DNA of 64,000 bases from Leptolyngbya sp. Heron Island J (GCF_000482245.1 NZ_AWNH01000106.1:1-64000); one strand, 5' to 3'. Counted from the stretch's first letter, positions 53,433 to 61,173 are shown. Made by a program: numbers and translations. The notes: generated from the sequence alone by a model not told the origin.

Positions 53433-53897
53433 ATGTTGGCTAAAGCCATAGATCCCGAACGGATTGAATCGATCAAAGCTGGCATTATCGCTGCGGTGGC
53501 AGGCATTGCTGTCAGCCTTGTTTTTGTGGGTCTCGATAGTCTATCAGTGTTAGCTCAGCCGCTGTCTCAAAGCGTTATGTTTGAGGCGATTCAGCGGGTA
53601 GCTGTGGCTGCTGTATGCGGGTTTTTGTTTGGAGTCACCTATCGATATATTGTGCGGCAAGACCAAAACCCTCATCTGCGTAGCGGTGCGGTTGGTGCCT
53701 TTGCGCTAACGCGGGGCTTAAGTCAGCTAGAAAATGTCGATTTATCGGCACTAGTTTTATCCGGGGTTGTGTCCCTGGCTATTCCCTTAGTCGAGAGCTT
53801 TGGTTTATTTTTAGCCATCCGTCTAGTATTGGATTTTGGCCTAAAACAGCAATGGTTGAAGCCGTTTATGACTATGCCTACTCAAGACTCGCGCTAG
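53433..53897 (+). CDS. Conserved cyanobacterial integral membrane protein
   Basis: A 154-residue protein with four hydrophobic segments (about 12-36, 52-75, 86-105 and 113-136). Between helices lies YRYIVRQDQNPHLRSGAVGAFALTRGL, a conserved-looking loop of charged and small residues. No catalytic motif or named family recognised. ATG at 53433 (MLAKAIDPERIESIK) is chosen by domain start, while the frame extends to 53400. It stands upstream of clpP on the same strand, 125 bases away. Confidence 0.65.
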   Translation: MLAKAIDPERIESIKAGIIAAVAGIAVSLVFVGLDSLSVLAQPLSQSVMFEAIQRVAVAAVCGFLFGVTYRYIVRQDQNPHLRSGAVGAFALTRGLSQLENVDLSALVLSGVVSLAIPLVESFGLFLAIRLVLDFGLKQQWLKPFMTMPTQDSR

Positions 53898-54022
53898 AGC
53901 CTGCAAACGTCCTTTCTGCACTTAAAACTCCTGCAGTTGGGTTATCCGTACTCCCCCATTCACCCAAGCAAGTCTGTACAATCGATAGAAGCAAGCAAAA
54001 GAACCCATACGCTTAGGCCCTT

Positions 54023-54628
54023 ATGATACCTACCGTTATTGAGCAGTCGGGTCGCGGTGAACGCGCCTTTGATATTTACTCCCGCCTTTTACGGGAACGC
54101 ATTGTGTTTTTGGGCCAGCAGGTGACCGCTGAGTCATCCAATTTGATTGTGGCGCAGATGCTATTTCTAGAGGCCGAGGATCCAGAGAGGGATATTTATC
54201 TATATATCAATTCTCCCGGTGGCTCAGTGTATGACGGCTTGGGCATTTTTGACACGATGAACCACATCAAGCCCGATGTTTCAACCATCTGTGTTGGTTT
54301 GGCAGCAAGTATGGGTGCCTTTTTGCTAAGTGCAGGCACTAAGGGTAAGCGGATGAGTCTGCCCAACTCTCGGATTATGATTCACCAGCCTCTGGGCGGT
54401 GCCCAAGGTCAGGCAACGGATATTGAAATTCAGGCCAAGGAAATCCTGTACATCAAGAAAACTTTGAATGACGCTCTGGCAAAGCATACGGATCAGCCCA
54501 TTGAGCGAATTTCAGAAGATACTGAGCGGGATTTCTTTATGTCCCCTAGTGAAGCGGTGGAGTATGGCCTGATCGATCAGGTGATTGACCGTCATGCCAT
54601 TGGTGGTCGGCCAACCGTGGTGGAATAA
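54023..54628 (+). CDS. clpP: ATP-dependent Clp protease proteolytic subunit
   Basis: A 201-residue serine protease that assembles into heptameric rings and degrades proteins delivered by ClpC or ClpX. The catalytic triad is visible: Ser in [14 protein letters not shown], His in [16 protein letters not shown] and Asp in [12 protein letters not shown]. The N-terminus ([20 protein letters not shown]) is typical. Cyanobacteria have several ClpP/ClpR paralogues; this one keeps all catalytic residues and so is an active ClpP. Confidence 0.97.
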   Translation: MIPTVIEQSGRGERAFDIYSRLLRERIVFLGQQVTAESSNLIVAQMLFLEAEDPERDIYLYINSPGGSVYDGLGIFDTMNHIKPDVSTICVGLAASMGAFLLSAGTKGKRMSLPNSRIMIHQPLGGAQGQATDIEIQAKEILYIKKTLNDALAKHTDQPIERISEDTERDFFMSPSEAVEYGLIDQVIDRHAIGGRPTVVE

Positions 54629-54641
54629 GGGCCCTTTATAA

Positions 54642-55319
54642 CTACCGTATACTAGGCGTTGCCTGAGATTCCAAATAAAGCAAAAACGTCAGCAGTTCTT
54701 CATCTGTTAGCTGCTGGCGAGAGCGCTTATTAAAGGTTTGCTCTAGATAGTTACGTCCTTGAACGCTACTCCAGCCCAGACGGGCCATCTCGACATCGGT
54801 TTGAGCGATGATGTCCGATAGGTCTACAGGGTGGGTATCGTCGAAATTCTCGATCGCGGCGGCAGCCAGAGATGAGGCGGGCACTTCGGCAGGTGCAGGT
54901 GCTTCGTCAGGGGTGATGCTGTCAATGGGCCGACCGATATCCTCAGAGTCAGCAACCTCCGGTTCAGGGTCTAGGGCTGATTCCTCAGATACAGGAGGAT
55001 GACTGGCAGCAGCAGGCGGTGTTACAGGTTTCTTTACAGGGGCACTGGTCTGAGGAGTTACCTGGGGGATGGCTAGACCATTTTTGGTTGCTTGGACGGT
55101 CTCTTGGGAAAATCCCAACATCGCCAGGGCTCGGGCTTTTGCTTGATCATCTGCTGCGGCTAGGTTGGGATCTGCAGCTAGGGCTGTTGCGATCGCTTTT
55201 TCGCCAATAGTGACCGTCGCTTTAACCAGATAGTGCTCGGCATGGGTGGTAAGTAGTTCAGTTGTGAGGCTGCCGTCAGTATACTGGTGACGGAATTGGA
55301 CGAACAGTGAGGAAATCAC
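54642..55319 (-). CDS. Cyanobacterial conserved protein with Pro/Glu-rich middle
   Basis: A 225-residue protein. The N-terminal about 90 residues form an alpha/beta block ending in AKARALAMLGFSQETVQATK. A disordered Pro/Ala/Glu region (about 90-160) follows, and a conserved-looking C-terminus reads MARLGWSSVQGRNYLEQTFN, then KRSRQQLTDEELLTFLLYLE. The C-terminal block, with GWsxxxGRnYLxxxxxKrSRxxLxxeEL, resembles a DNA- or nucleotide-binding tail seen in many cyanobacterial hypothetical proteins (recollection). Function unknown. It converges with clpP, 13 bases apart. Confidence 0.65.
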   Translation of the reverse strand: MISSLFVQFRHQYTDGSLTTELLTTHAEHYLVKATVTIGEKAIATALAADPNLAAADDQAKARALAMLGFSQETVQATKNGLAIPQVTPQTSAPVKKPVTPPAAASHPPVSEESALDPEPEVADSEDIGRPIDSITPDEAPAPAEVPASSLAAAAIENFDDTHPVDLSDIIAQTDVEMARLGWSSVQGRNYLEQTFNKRSRQQLTDEELLTFLLYLESQATPSIR

Positions 55320-55444
55320 GGGCGGGAATTTCTTTGCGCAGGATGTCGGCAGATTGTATCCGATCTATTCTAAACAAGGGTGTCTCTTAGCCTGACTACC
55401 AACAAGATGTTTATTGTAATGACCGCAAACTGCAAGAACGCTAA

Positions 55445-56209
55445 ATGTTAGATCAGTTACTCGAATGGTCGCCTAACCTTGGGCTCGACACATTGCTTTT
55501 ATTGCCAGTGCTGATTGCGCTGGAGGCAGTGCTGTCGGCGGATAATGCGATCGCACTTGCCGCCATTGCCCAGGGCCTCGAATCAGAAGAGCAACAACAG
55601 AAAGCCTTAAACCTGGGGCTGATTGTTGCCTTTGTGCTGAGGATGACCCTAATTTTGACGGCGAGTTGGGTACTAAAGTTCTGGCAGTTTGAAGTAGCCG
55701 GAGCGGTCTATTTGCTATGGCTAGTCTATCAGCACTTTAGCGGCAGCACAGACGAGGAACACCACCACGGCCCTAGGTTTGCATCCCTGTGGCAGGCGAT
55801 TCCCATCATTGCCTTTACGGATCTAGCCTTTTCCCTGGACAGTGTCACCACTGCCATTGCCCTGTCCGATGAAGTGGCGATTATTCTGTTAGGCGGCACC
55901 ATTGGAATTATTGCCCTGCGGTTTATGGCCGGGTTATTTATCCGCTGGCTAAGTGAGTATGTCTATCTAGAAGATGCAGGATTTGTGACCGTTGCCTTTG
56001 TCGGTCTGCGGTTGCTGGTACGGGTGATTAATGAAAGTTGGGTTCCACCCGATTGGGCGATGGTGGCACTGATTGCCGCTATCTTTACCTGGGGCTTTTC
56101 AAAACGGGTGGATGCCGAGGAGACCGACGCAATTGAATTAACGCTACCCGTGATTGCCACTTTGGAGACCGATGACGAGGAAGATAAGGTTTTAAGTGGC
56201 GGGGAATAA
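55445..56209 (+). CDS. TerC-family integral membrane protein
   Basis: A 254-residue protein with seven or more hydrophobic segments. The first helix has LPVLIALEAVLSADNAIALA and a later one AFTDLAFSLDSVTTAIAL. Both carry the conserved acidic residues of the TerC family, which moves or senses metal ions such as Mn2+ and has a thylakoid-biogenesis role in chloroplasts (family knowledge). The C-terminal tail is acidic. Length and layout fit. It may serve manganese supply to photosystem II, but the sequence does not show that. Confidence 0.9.
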   Translation: MLDQLLEWSPNLGLDTLLLLPVLIALEAVLSADNAIALAAIAQGLESEEQQQKALNLGLIVAFVLRMTLILTASWVLKFWQFEVAGAVYLLWLVYQHFSGSTDEEHHHGPRFASLWQAIPIIAFTDLAFSLDSVTTAIALSDEVAIILLGGTIGIIALRFMAGLFIRWLSEYVYLEDAGFVTVAFVGLRLLVRVINESWVPPDWAMVALIAAIFTWGFSKRVDAEETDAIELTLPVIATLETDDEEDKVLSGGE

Positions 56210-56216
56210 TCTCTGC

Positions 56217-56594
56217 TTAACCAAACCCATAAACAGGAATACAAGCCTGAGTCATATCTTGCACACTCCATGATGGCTGCTTCGGGTCTTCCGAACTGAG
56301 CAACAGGTCGAGCTGATTTTGAACAATGTACTCAATGCCCCAGTAGATATAGCTTTCCAGCTTTAGTTCTAAGTTGACAAGCTGCTTCAGATACTGAGGT
56401 AAACGCGCCCAGTTAGCCGCTTCATTGAGGCTAGGCATGGTTTCCTTGAGCTTGCATTCAATGTACTCAAGCAGTAACTGTTTTAATGCTCCATCACCCA
56501 AAACAGCTTGGTACGGATAGGCCGGATAAGCTGATAAAGCGATATCAACCTTGTCAGATAAAATCTGAGATACTGAGCTGTTCGTGCTTTGCAT
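56217..56594 (-). CDS. Helical protein of unknown function
   Basis: A 125-residue, mainly helical protein with no membrane segment, no catalytic motif and no family I recognise. Representative stretches are LLLEYIECKLKETMPSLNEA and LKQLVNLELKLESYIYWGIE. ATG 56594 is assumed; the frame extends to 56636, and neither start has a strong ribosome-binding site. It converges with the TerC gene, 7 bases apart. Confidence 0.5.
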   Translation of the reverse strand: MQSTNSSVSQILSDKVDIALSAYPAYPYQAVLGDGALKQLLLEYIECKLKETMPSLNEAANWARLPQYLKQLVNLELKLESYIYWGIEYIVQNQLDLLLSSEDPKQPSWSVQDMTQACIPVYGFG

Positions 56595-56664
56595 AATTAG
56601 TACACTCTCTAATCGTGGTGGTTGAGTTGTTGGCATGGGTCACGATGATGTTTGACTAGAACCT

Positions 56665-56678
56665 AATCAGCGCTGATT
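56665..56678. repeat. 14-bp perfect palindrome
   Basis: AATCAGCGCTGATT is fully self-complementary. It lies between the unknown helical protein gene and a small zinc-ribbon gene, at the left approach to the AT-rich island. It could be an operator or a recombination-related site. No second copy was seen. Confidence 0.35.
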
Positions 56679-56851
56679 CCTATGCCTTCATGACTAACAA
56701 TAGGGAGAGAATCTAAAGATTTTATGAGTGTTTAGGATAATTTTGGGCGGTATTTCTGGTTGAGCTAATCCCAGTCTTATACGGAAATGTGAGTCTAGCG
56801 CTTGAGGTATCTAAAGTTACCTACTGACCCATCGCCATCGGAGAACACTCT

Positions 56852-57019
56852 ATGAGGTATTGCCTCTGTTGCAATCATTCGCTGCTGCGTCATATCCGGC
56901 AGAATAGTCTGTACTGGTATTGCCCCAGCTGTCGTCAGGCGATGCCAGAAGCTAACGTTGGTGTACAGCTCAGCGGCTATCCCTTCACAGAACCCGCCAG
57001 CAGCCCACGCACAAAGTAA
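56852..57019 (+). CDS. Small zinc-ribbon protein
   Basis: A 55-residue frame with Cys pairs C4/C7 (CLCC) and C24/C27 (YCPSC), reading MRYCLCCNHSLLRHIRQNSL, then YWYCPSCRQAMPEANV. Cyanobacteria have short zinc-ribbon proteins of this shape, with a CxxC pair, LLRHIR and YW(F/Y)CxxC (recollection). GGAG lies about 10 bases upstream. The last 14 codons overlap, on the opposite strand, the displaced ggtD 3' end, so the C-terminus may be artificial. It may be real with a shortened or altered tail. Confidence 0.55.
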   Translation: MRYCLCCNHSLLRHIRQNSLYWYCPSCRQAMPEANVGVQLSGYPFTEPASSPRTK

Positions 57020-57030
57020 GGCTGTAGGGC
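56977..57030 (-). pseudogene. Displaced 3' end of a ggtD-type permease gene
   Basis: Read on the minus strand, 57027 to 56977 encodes ALQPYFVRGLLAGSVKG and a stop. The intact permease at 60304 ends ALQRYFVRGLLAGSVKG and stop: 16 of 17 residues are identical. By eye, 42 of 53 bases agree (56978-57030 against 60305-60357), and most differences are silent. Homology stops sharply at 57030. The frame upstream of the match is not ggtD. This is either an original gene end displaced by an integrated element or a remnant of a lost second permease. Confidence 0.8.
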
Positions 57031-57344
57031 ATACGACCAGCACAATGAACATATATCCTGCCTTGGCTCTCACTTTTATTGCTGCCAAGGCAGATTTGTA
57101 TGAACTGAACACTTCATTATTAAGCAGTGCTGGTAGCTATGCCACGCATTGGCAAACCAAGCTGCCTTTGAGTATCTCCGTCATGGAATAGTTCGTTCAT
57201 ATTGTCTGCTCAATAAATCGTCATCAAATGTAGACAATTACTTGATGGCTTTCTCACAGTCTAGAAACCATTGCAGGCAAACACCCAATACAGATCACTA
57301 TCCTTTGGGTGCTCGCCTACTGAAATTAAATTTAGACTTTTCTT

Positions 57345-57401
57345 GAACTTAATTGGTTCATTTGTACTGCTGTTTGATATAGTACAAATGAACTTAATTG
57401 G
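57345..57401. promoter_or_regulatory. Inverted and direct repeats upstream of the island plus-strand gene
   Basis: GTTCATTTGTACT (57356-57368) and AGTACAAATGAAC (57381-57393) are perfect 13-bp complements 12 bases apart. GAACTTAATTGG is repeated directly at 57345-57356 and 57390-57401. A third TTTGTACT lies near 57406. The cluster is 100-150 bases before the likely start of the 238-residue protein and could be an operator array. Confidence 0.5.
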
Positions 57402-57504
57402 ATTGTTTGTACTAATACTGGTTGAGGGAAAGATTCTCTCTCTCAACTCGCTCCGCGTCACAGATTTTGCACAACAAGTTTTGTCCTATTTTAAGGTAGT
57501 TCTC

Positions 57505-58221
57505 ATGTTTGGTCAGTCTGTAAACTTGCCTAGGAATAGCTCAGAGATGGGCTTTGGTGATAATTTTTTATCTTCGCTGATTGATCTAATTATGAATAAC
57601 TTGGCAACTACGGTTCAGGACTGCTCCCTGAGAGAAAAACTGAATGAAATTAGAAAAAGCTGTGATATTCAATCACCTTTAGATGATTTTATTGAGGAGA
57701 ATTCTAAGCTTGACAAAAGGGATATTCCTGACAATATATTCGAGTTTTTAGGGAAAAGCATTAAAGAACTTAAGGAAGGCGAAGAAAATTCTAGAAGTAT
57801 CATTTTAGATATTCTTAAAGGAAATGATAGTAGACATAGAAAAGTTTTTTCAAATCAAAAACCTTCAAGTGATATAAATCAGCGTCGTCAAGAAAATATT
57901 TATGACTACTGGAAATTGATAGAGTACTCCGCCATTATGCATAGCACCGCGTTGATAGATAGCTTAGGTATTTATGGCGTATTAGAAAATGGTTGTAAAC
58001 CCAATAGCAAAGTTCTCGCAGATCCTAGCCTTGGAACATATATCAAGTTCTTTAAAGAACGATATGCAAAAGTTGAGCAATATGAGAACCAGCCAGAGAA
58101 TTCTTCAGAGGAAGCAAGAGCGCAGCAGGATAATAAAAGTAGAATGCTAAAAAGCGAAAGTCTCTACAAGCCTTATTATAAGTATTTATTTAGCGCTCTG
58201 GAGTATATTGCTAGTTTATAG
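57505..58221 (+). CDS. Island protein of unknown function
   Basis: A 238-residue, charged, mainly helical protein without membrane segments or recognised catalytic motif. It begins MFGQSVNLPRNSSEMGFGDN and has Lys/Glu-rich helices (LREKLNEIRKSCDIQSPLDD, KSIKELKEGEENSRSIILDI), an IYDYWKLIEYSAIMHSTALI block, and a C-terminal YKPYYKYLFSALEYIASL. ATG 57505 is preferred because AAGG lies about 10 bases before it. The frame extends to 57271, through the inverted repeat, and that part is probably not coding. Codon use is AT-rich, unlike flanking genes. I do not recognise a family. Confidence 0.6.
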   Translation: MFGQSVNLPRNSSEMGFGDNFLSSLIDLIMNNLATTVQDCSLREKLNEIRKSCDIQSPLDDFIEENSKLDKRDIPDNIFEFLGKSIKELKEGEENSRSIILDILKGNDSRHRKVFSNQKPSSDINQRRQENIYDYWKLIEYSAIMHSTALIDSLGIYGVLENGCKPNSKVLADPSLGTYIKFFKERYAKVEQYENQPENSSEEARAQQDNKSRMLKSESLYKPYYKYLFSALEYIASL

Positions 58222-58304
58222 CCGTATTATTGGGTTTGTGTAACTATCCTAATCGATTATAAAGGGCCTGTAAAATTGCGACGAGCGTTCAGCTGAAATG
58301 ATTT

Positions 58305-58736
58305 CTATATTTCAGGATTCTTCGCTAAGAAGTCCCGTATGATTTCATTTTTTGCATCGTCATCCAAATTCTCACGAGCCTCTGCCCAGGATTCTCGCTC
58401 TGATTGAAGCTTACGTAGCAGCTTCTCATACGGCTCCAGATAGCTGTGAAACTCTTTTGGCAAGTCTTTTTTGAAGCGCTGATATCTTATTTCCGTTCTA
58501 TCGATATCAGCCTTCAACTCTATCTCAAATCTATGAAAAGAGCTTTCTTTTTCTTCTTCTATTTTTATATTTAAGTCATCAATATTTTGCATATTGTCTC
58601 GTCCAGTGAGGGAATTATCCGAACGAGTCTTATTAATCGGCGAAAATTTCCCTCTTGAAATCAATACAGTAATTAGTGCGCTTACCGATGCTGATACTAC
58701 TACTAATGGTAGTAAAAAAACTAAGGATAAAGACAT
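58305..58736 (-). CDS. Island membrane-anchored coiled-coil protein (143 residues)
   Basis: One N-terminal transmembrane helix (about 3-26, LSLVFLLPLVVVSASVSALI), a Ser/Asn linker, and then a charged helix of about 85 residues rich in Glu and Lys (KIEEEKESSFHRFEIELKAD, LEPYEKLLRKLQSERESWAE) that should form a coiled coil. No enzymatic motif. It is the last gene of the minus-strand island group, about 190 bases after the 279-residue protein. A small out-of-frame ORF in the gap (58777-59025) overlaps that gene and is doubtful. Family not recognised. Confidence 0.55.
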   Translation of the reverse strand: MSLSLVFLLPLVVVSASVSALITVLISRGKFSPINKTRSDNSLTGRDNMQNIDDLNIKIEEEKESSFHRFEIELKADIDRTEIRYQRFKKDLPKEFHSYLEPYEKLLRKLQSERESWAEARENLDDDAKNEIIRDFLAKNPEI

Positions 58737-58924
58737 ATTTTATTCTTGTTGGTAGATGGAGGTAGACCTAAATGATTTATGCAATATAGCGATTCCTACT
58801 CGAATGAGGTGCACCAAAATCACTAACTGAAAGCTTTTTAGCTCCAAGTATGTACCTCACCAGATAGAGAACCGCTATAGCTTGTCTGAAAAGCTGAAGA
58901 TCAAGTCTTAATTGCTCTATGCTT

Positions 58925-59764
58925 CTATATCCCTCTAATTGTTTGTTGTAAATCTCGTAATTTCTCTTTATATGCAGGAGCTCCTTTAATTGAAGCAATA
59001 TCATTTTTGAACTCCTTAAAATCATGAAAATCCTTAAATGGTACTTGATTTTTATATTGTTCCATTTCTGCCACTAGGGCTCTGGTACTCTTCAAGCTAG
59101 AGGTGATTCTCTCTCCAATCGTATCGCAGATTTGATCAGCATTTGGCGGCCTCATCTGTTTGGTGTAGTGTTGAATCCTCTCTAAAGTTTGAATGGCTCT
59201 AGCATTATACCTAGCTTGTTTAAGGCTTCTTTTGACAAGAGCATCTGAATTATATCCCTGGCCTAAATACCTCAAGTAAAATTCCCTTTCGAACTCGAAT
59301 TGAGAGATAGATAGATCTGCTAGCTCGTACTGCATAAATAATATTTCCTGTTCAATTAATTCATTTTTCTGTGTAGCCTCATCTATTCTGGAATTGACAG
59401 CTTGATTAACCAAAGCAGGCAGTTGTTTCTCGACATTTTGTTGTATTTCGTTAAGTGTTTCTCCTTGACTGAATCTTGAAACAACATAATCCGCAACCCT
59501 CGAAACAATTGCTGCACCAAAGAGCACCCCAATAAATAGTTGAAGCTGGCTGTCATTTTTTGTTGTAATGTCATTAATTGCAGCACTGTTTTCGTTTATA
59601 TTGCGGAAATTAGTCTCTATTTTAGCTTCATTAACGTCTGGCTTGGAGGAGGGAGGATCATCCGCTGCAGCTGGGCTAATCAATACACAAAAAACTCCGA
59701 GTATCGCTATTAATATTGGGGACAAATATTGTTTCTTATTCTTCAGGCTGATTGTTCTCATCAT
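58925..59764 (-). CDS. Island membrane protein with coiled coil (279 residues)
   Basis: The N-terminus looks like a signal peptide (YLSPILIAILGVFCVLISPA, then AADDPP). A second hydrophobic helix lies at about 75-95 (LQLFIGVLFGAAIVSRVADY), and a long polar helical part follows, including FSQGETLNEIQQNVEKQLPA and LVKRSLKQARYNARAIQTLE. No catalytic motif. Its first 29 bases overlap the end of the zinc-ribbon/HTH gene, which indicates coupled translation. Topology suggests an envelope protein with a large cytoplasmic or periplasmic coil. Family not recognised. Confidence 0.6.
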   Translation of the reverse strand: MMRTISLKNKKQYLSPILIAILGVFCVLISPAAADDPPSSKPDVNEAKIETNFRNINENSAAINDITTKNDSQLQLFIGVLFGAAIVSRVADYVVSRFSQGETLNEIQQNVEKQLPALVNQAVNSRIDEATQKNELIEQEILFMQYELADLSISQFEFEREFYLRYLGQGYNSDALVKRSLKQARYNARAIQTLERIQHYTKQMRPPNADQICDTIGERITSSLKSTRALVAEMEQYKNQVPFKDFHDFKEFKNDIASIKGAPAYKEKLRDLQQTIRGI

Positions 59765-60176
59765 CTTCAGGGGTGAGACTTTCCTCTGGCGATTCTACCC
59801 AAAACGTATTTTTATCTCTAATAATCTGCGTTAGCAGCTCAGATGTGTCGTTTTGGGCATCTCGTATACGAGATATCATGGTTGCGGCCGTATTTTTATT
59901 AACTTCTATTAATTTTGCAAGACCACGTACGGTTGCTCTATTTTTTTGGTCAGTAACAAAAAAGATAGCTGTAAACCACTTGTTTAGTTTTACACGTGAA
60001 TTATGAAATAGAGTATCAACTGTAACACTGTATGACGTGAAGCAATGGTTACAGTGATATCTATTTTCTTTTTTTAGCTTAGTAGTACGAAACGATTTGC
60101 AATAAGGACATTTTGGCTTTCCTTGCCAGCGGATTTTTTCCAGGTATTTTAGACAGTCCTCATGGGAGCGAGCCAT
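59736..60176 (-). CDS. IS1595-type zinc-ribbon/HTH protein lacking the DDE domain
   Basis: A 146-residue protein. The zinc ribbon has CPYCKSFRTTKLKKENRYHC followed by NHC (Cys 23/26 and 42/45). It is followed by FTSYSVTVDTLFHNSRVKLN and a helix-turn-helix region (TVRGLAKLIEVNKNTAATMI). This is the N-terminal module of IS1595-family transposases (Zn_Tnp_IS1595). In transposases a DDE catalytic domain follows, but here the protein ends in an acidic tail (ESPEESLTPEDDENNQPEE). It probably binds DNA as a regulator of the island genes rather than moving DNA. It heads the minus-strand group and overlaps the next gene by 29 bases. Confidence 0.75.
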   Translation of the reverse strand: MARSHEDCLKYLEKIRWQGKPKCPYCKSFRTTKLKKENRYHCNHCFTSYSVTVDTLFHNSRVKLNKWFTAIFFVTDQKNRATVRGLAKLIEVNKNTAATMISRIRDAQNDTSELLTQIIRDKNTFWVESPEESLTPEDDENNQPEE

Positions 60177-60303
60177 CTAGCTCTGGGGTTGACATCGGTA
60201 TTCCGCAAATAACTTTGGCACGAATGCAACATATCATCGCTAGTCTCTACCCGCGATGAGTTCCCGATGTTTTGTGTGAAGGCTTACTTGTTACCTTCTA
60301 CTC

Positions 60304-61173
60304 TTATCCTTTAACCGATCCGGCCAATAGCCCACGGACAAAATATCGCTGTAGGGCAAAAAATACACCTAGGGGTACGACCATGGAAACAAACGCTCCA
60401 GCGGTAAGTAAATGCCAATCCTGTCCTCGATCGCCTACCAGATTGCGTAGTACCAGGGTGACCGGAGCCACGTCTTGATTGCCGCCCAGATATACCAGCG
60501 CTACTAACAGGTCGTTCCAAACCCAAAGGAATTGAAAGACGGCAAAAGAGGCGATCGCAGGCATCGACAGCGGCACAATCAACCGCATAAAAATCTTCAA
60601 ATGAGACGCTCCATCCACAGCGGCGGCCTCGATTAAGTCCCGTGGTAGTGAGCCAATATAATTGCGCAACAGATAAATTCCCAGGGGTAATCCATAGCCC
60701 GTATGGGCCAACCACACCGCCAGAAAACTGCCTGCTAACCCCAGGTCGTTATAGGCTCGCAGCACTGGAATCAGCGTCATCTGTAGCGGCACCACCAGCA
60801 GCCCAACAATGGCCACAAACAGCACCTGCCGTCCCGGAAACTGCATCCAGGCCAGGGCATAGGCGGCAAAGGTGGCAATGGAAATGGGAATTACTGTAGC
60901 CGGGATCGAGATTACCAGGCTGTTGAGAAATGCCTGGCCCATGCCCTGACTGGCCAGTACGTCGATGTAGTTACCAATGTGAAATTGGGCCAGGTCAAAC
61001 GGATGTTGGAAAACAGTCCACCAGCCGTTTTGGAGGAGGTCATCGCGACGACGAAAGGAGCTGATCAGTAAGCCAGCGGTGGGTAGGGTCCAGATAAGTG
61101 AGATCGCAACCACCGCTGTATGTAACGGCAGCCGTTCAAACCAGATCGGAACTGAAGCGCGAGCAATTTTCAT
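60304..61173 (-). CDS. ggtD: Sugar/compatible-solute ABC permease, MalG/AglG type
   Basis: A 289-residue inner-membrane permease with six predicted helices and the MalG-type EAA loop EAAAVDGASHLKIFMRLIVP. The gene overlaps the upstream permease gene by four bases (ATGA). The GgtC/GgtD pair with GgtB resembles the cyanobacterial glucosylglycerol/sucrose/trehalose transporter (AglF/AglG family). The 3' end (ALQRYFVRGLLAGSVKG) borders the AT-rich island and may have been supplied by it. Confidence 0.85.
   Translation of the reverse strand: MKIARASVPIWFERLPLHTAVVAISLIWTLPTAGLLISSFRRRDDLLQNGWWTVFQHPFDLAQFHIGNYIDVLASQGMGQAFLNSLVISIPATVIPISIATFAAYALAWMQFPGRQVLFVAIVGLLVVPLQMTLIPVLRAYNDLGLAGSFLAVWLAHTGYGLPLGIYLLRNYIGSLPRDLIEAAAVDGASHLKIFMRLIVPLSMPAIASFAVFQFLWVWNDLLVALVYLGGNQDVAPVTLVLRNLVGDRGQDWHLLTAGAFVSMVVPLGVFFALQRYFVRGLLAGSVKG
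60305..60357. repeat. Right copy of the island-flanking repeat (ggtD 3' end)
   Basis: This copy lies within the intact ggtD coding end. It matches 56978-57030 at 42 of 53 positions by eye. Identical blocks include GCTGTAGGGC (60348-60357; 57021-57030) and AGCCCACG. As a direct repeat 3.3 kb apart, it is a candidate attachment-site pair. Confidence 0.6.

Larger units (their letters stand above)
57031..60304. mobile_element. AT-rich island between two ggtD 3' ends
   Basis: About 3.3 kb flanked by a diverged direct repeat (56978-57030 and 60305-60357). It is visibly more AT-rich than the neighbours, and by eye it lacks HIP1 sites, which are frequent outside. It carries one plus-strand gene and a convergent minus-strand group of three. 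No integrase or resolvase is present, so it is either a cargo remnant, mobilised in trans, or moved by an unknown mechanism. The two ends are the 3' end of the permease gene on each side. Confidence 0.55.

Noticed and set aside
56795-57112. A 105-codon minus-strand open frame
   Set aside because: It overlaps the zinc-ribbon ORF and the displaced ggtD end, but in a different frame from the ggtD match. It has no ribosome-binding site and no recognisable domain.
57271-57504. Longer N-terminus for the 238-residue island protein
   Set aside because: This part runs through the inverted and direct repeats and reads as hydrophobic low-quality sequence. A start at 57505 with AAGG upstream is more convincing.
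58777-59025. An 82-codon minus-strand frame inside the island
   Set aside because: Its first 100 bases overlap the end of the 279-residue gene out of frame and it has no clear ribosome-binding site. Kept only as a doubtful possibility.
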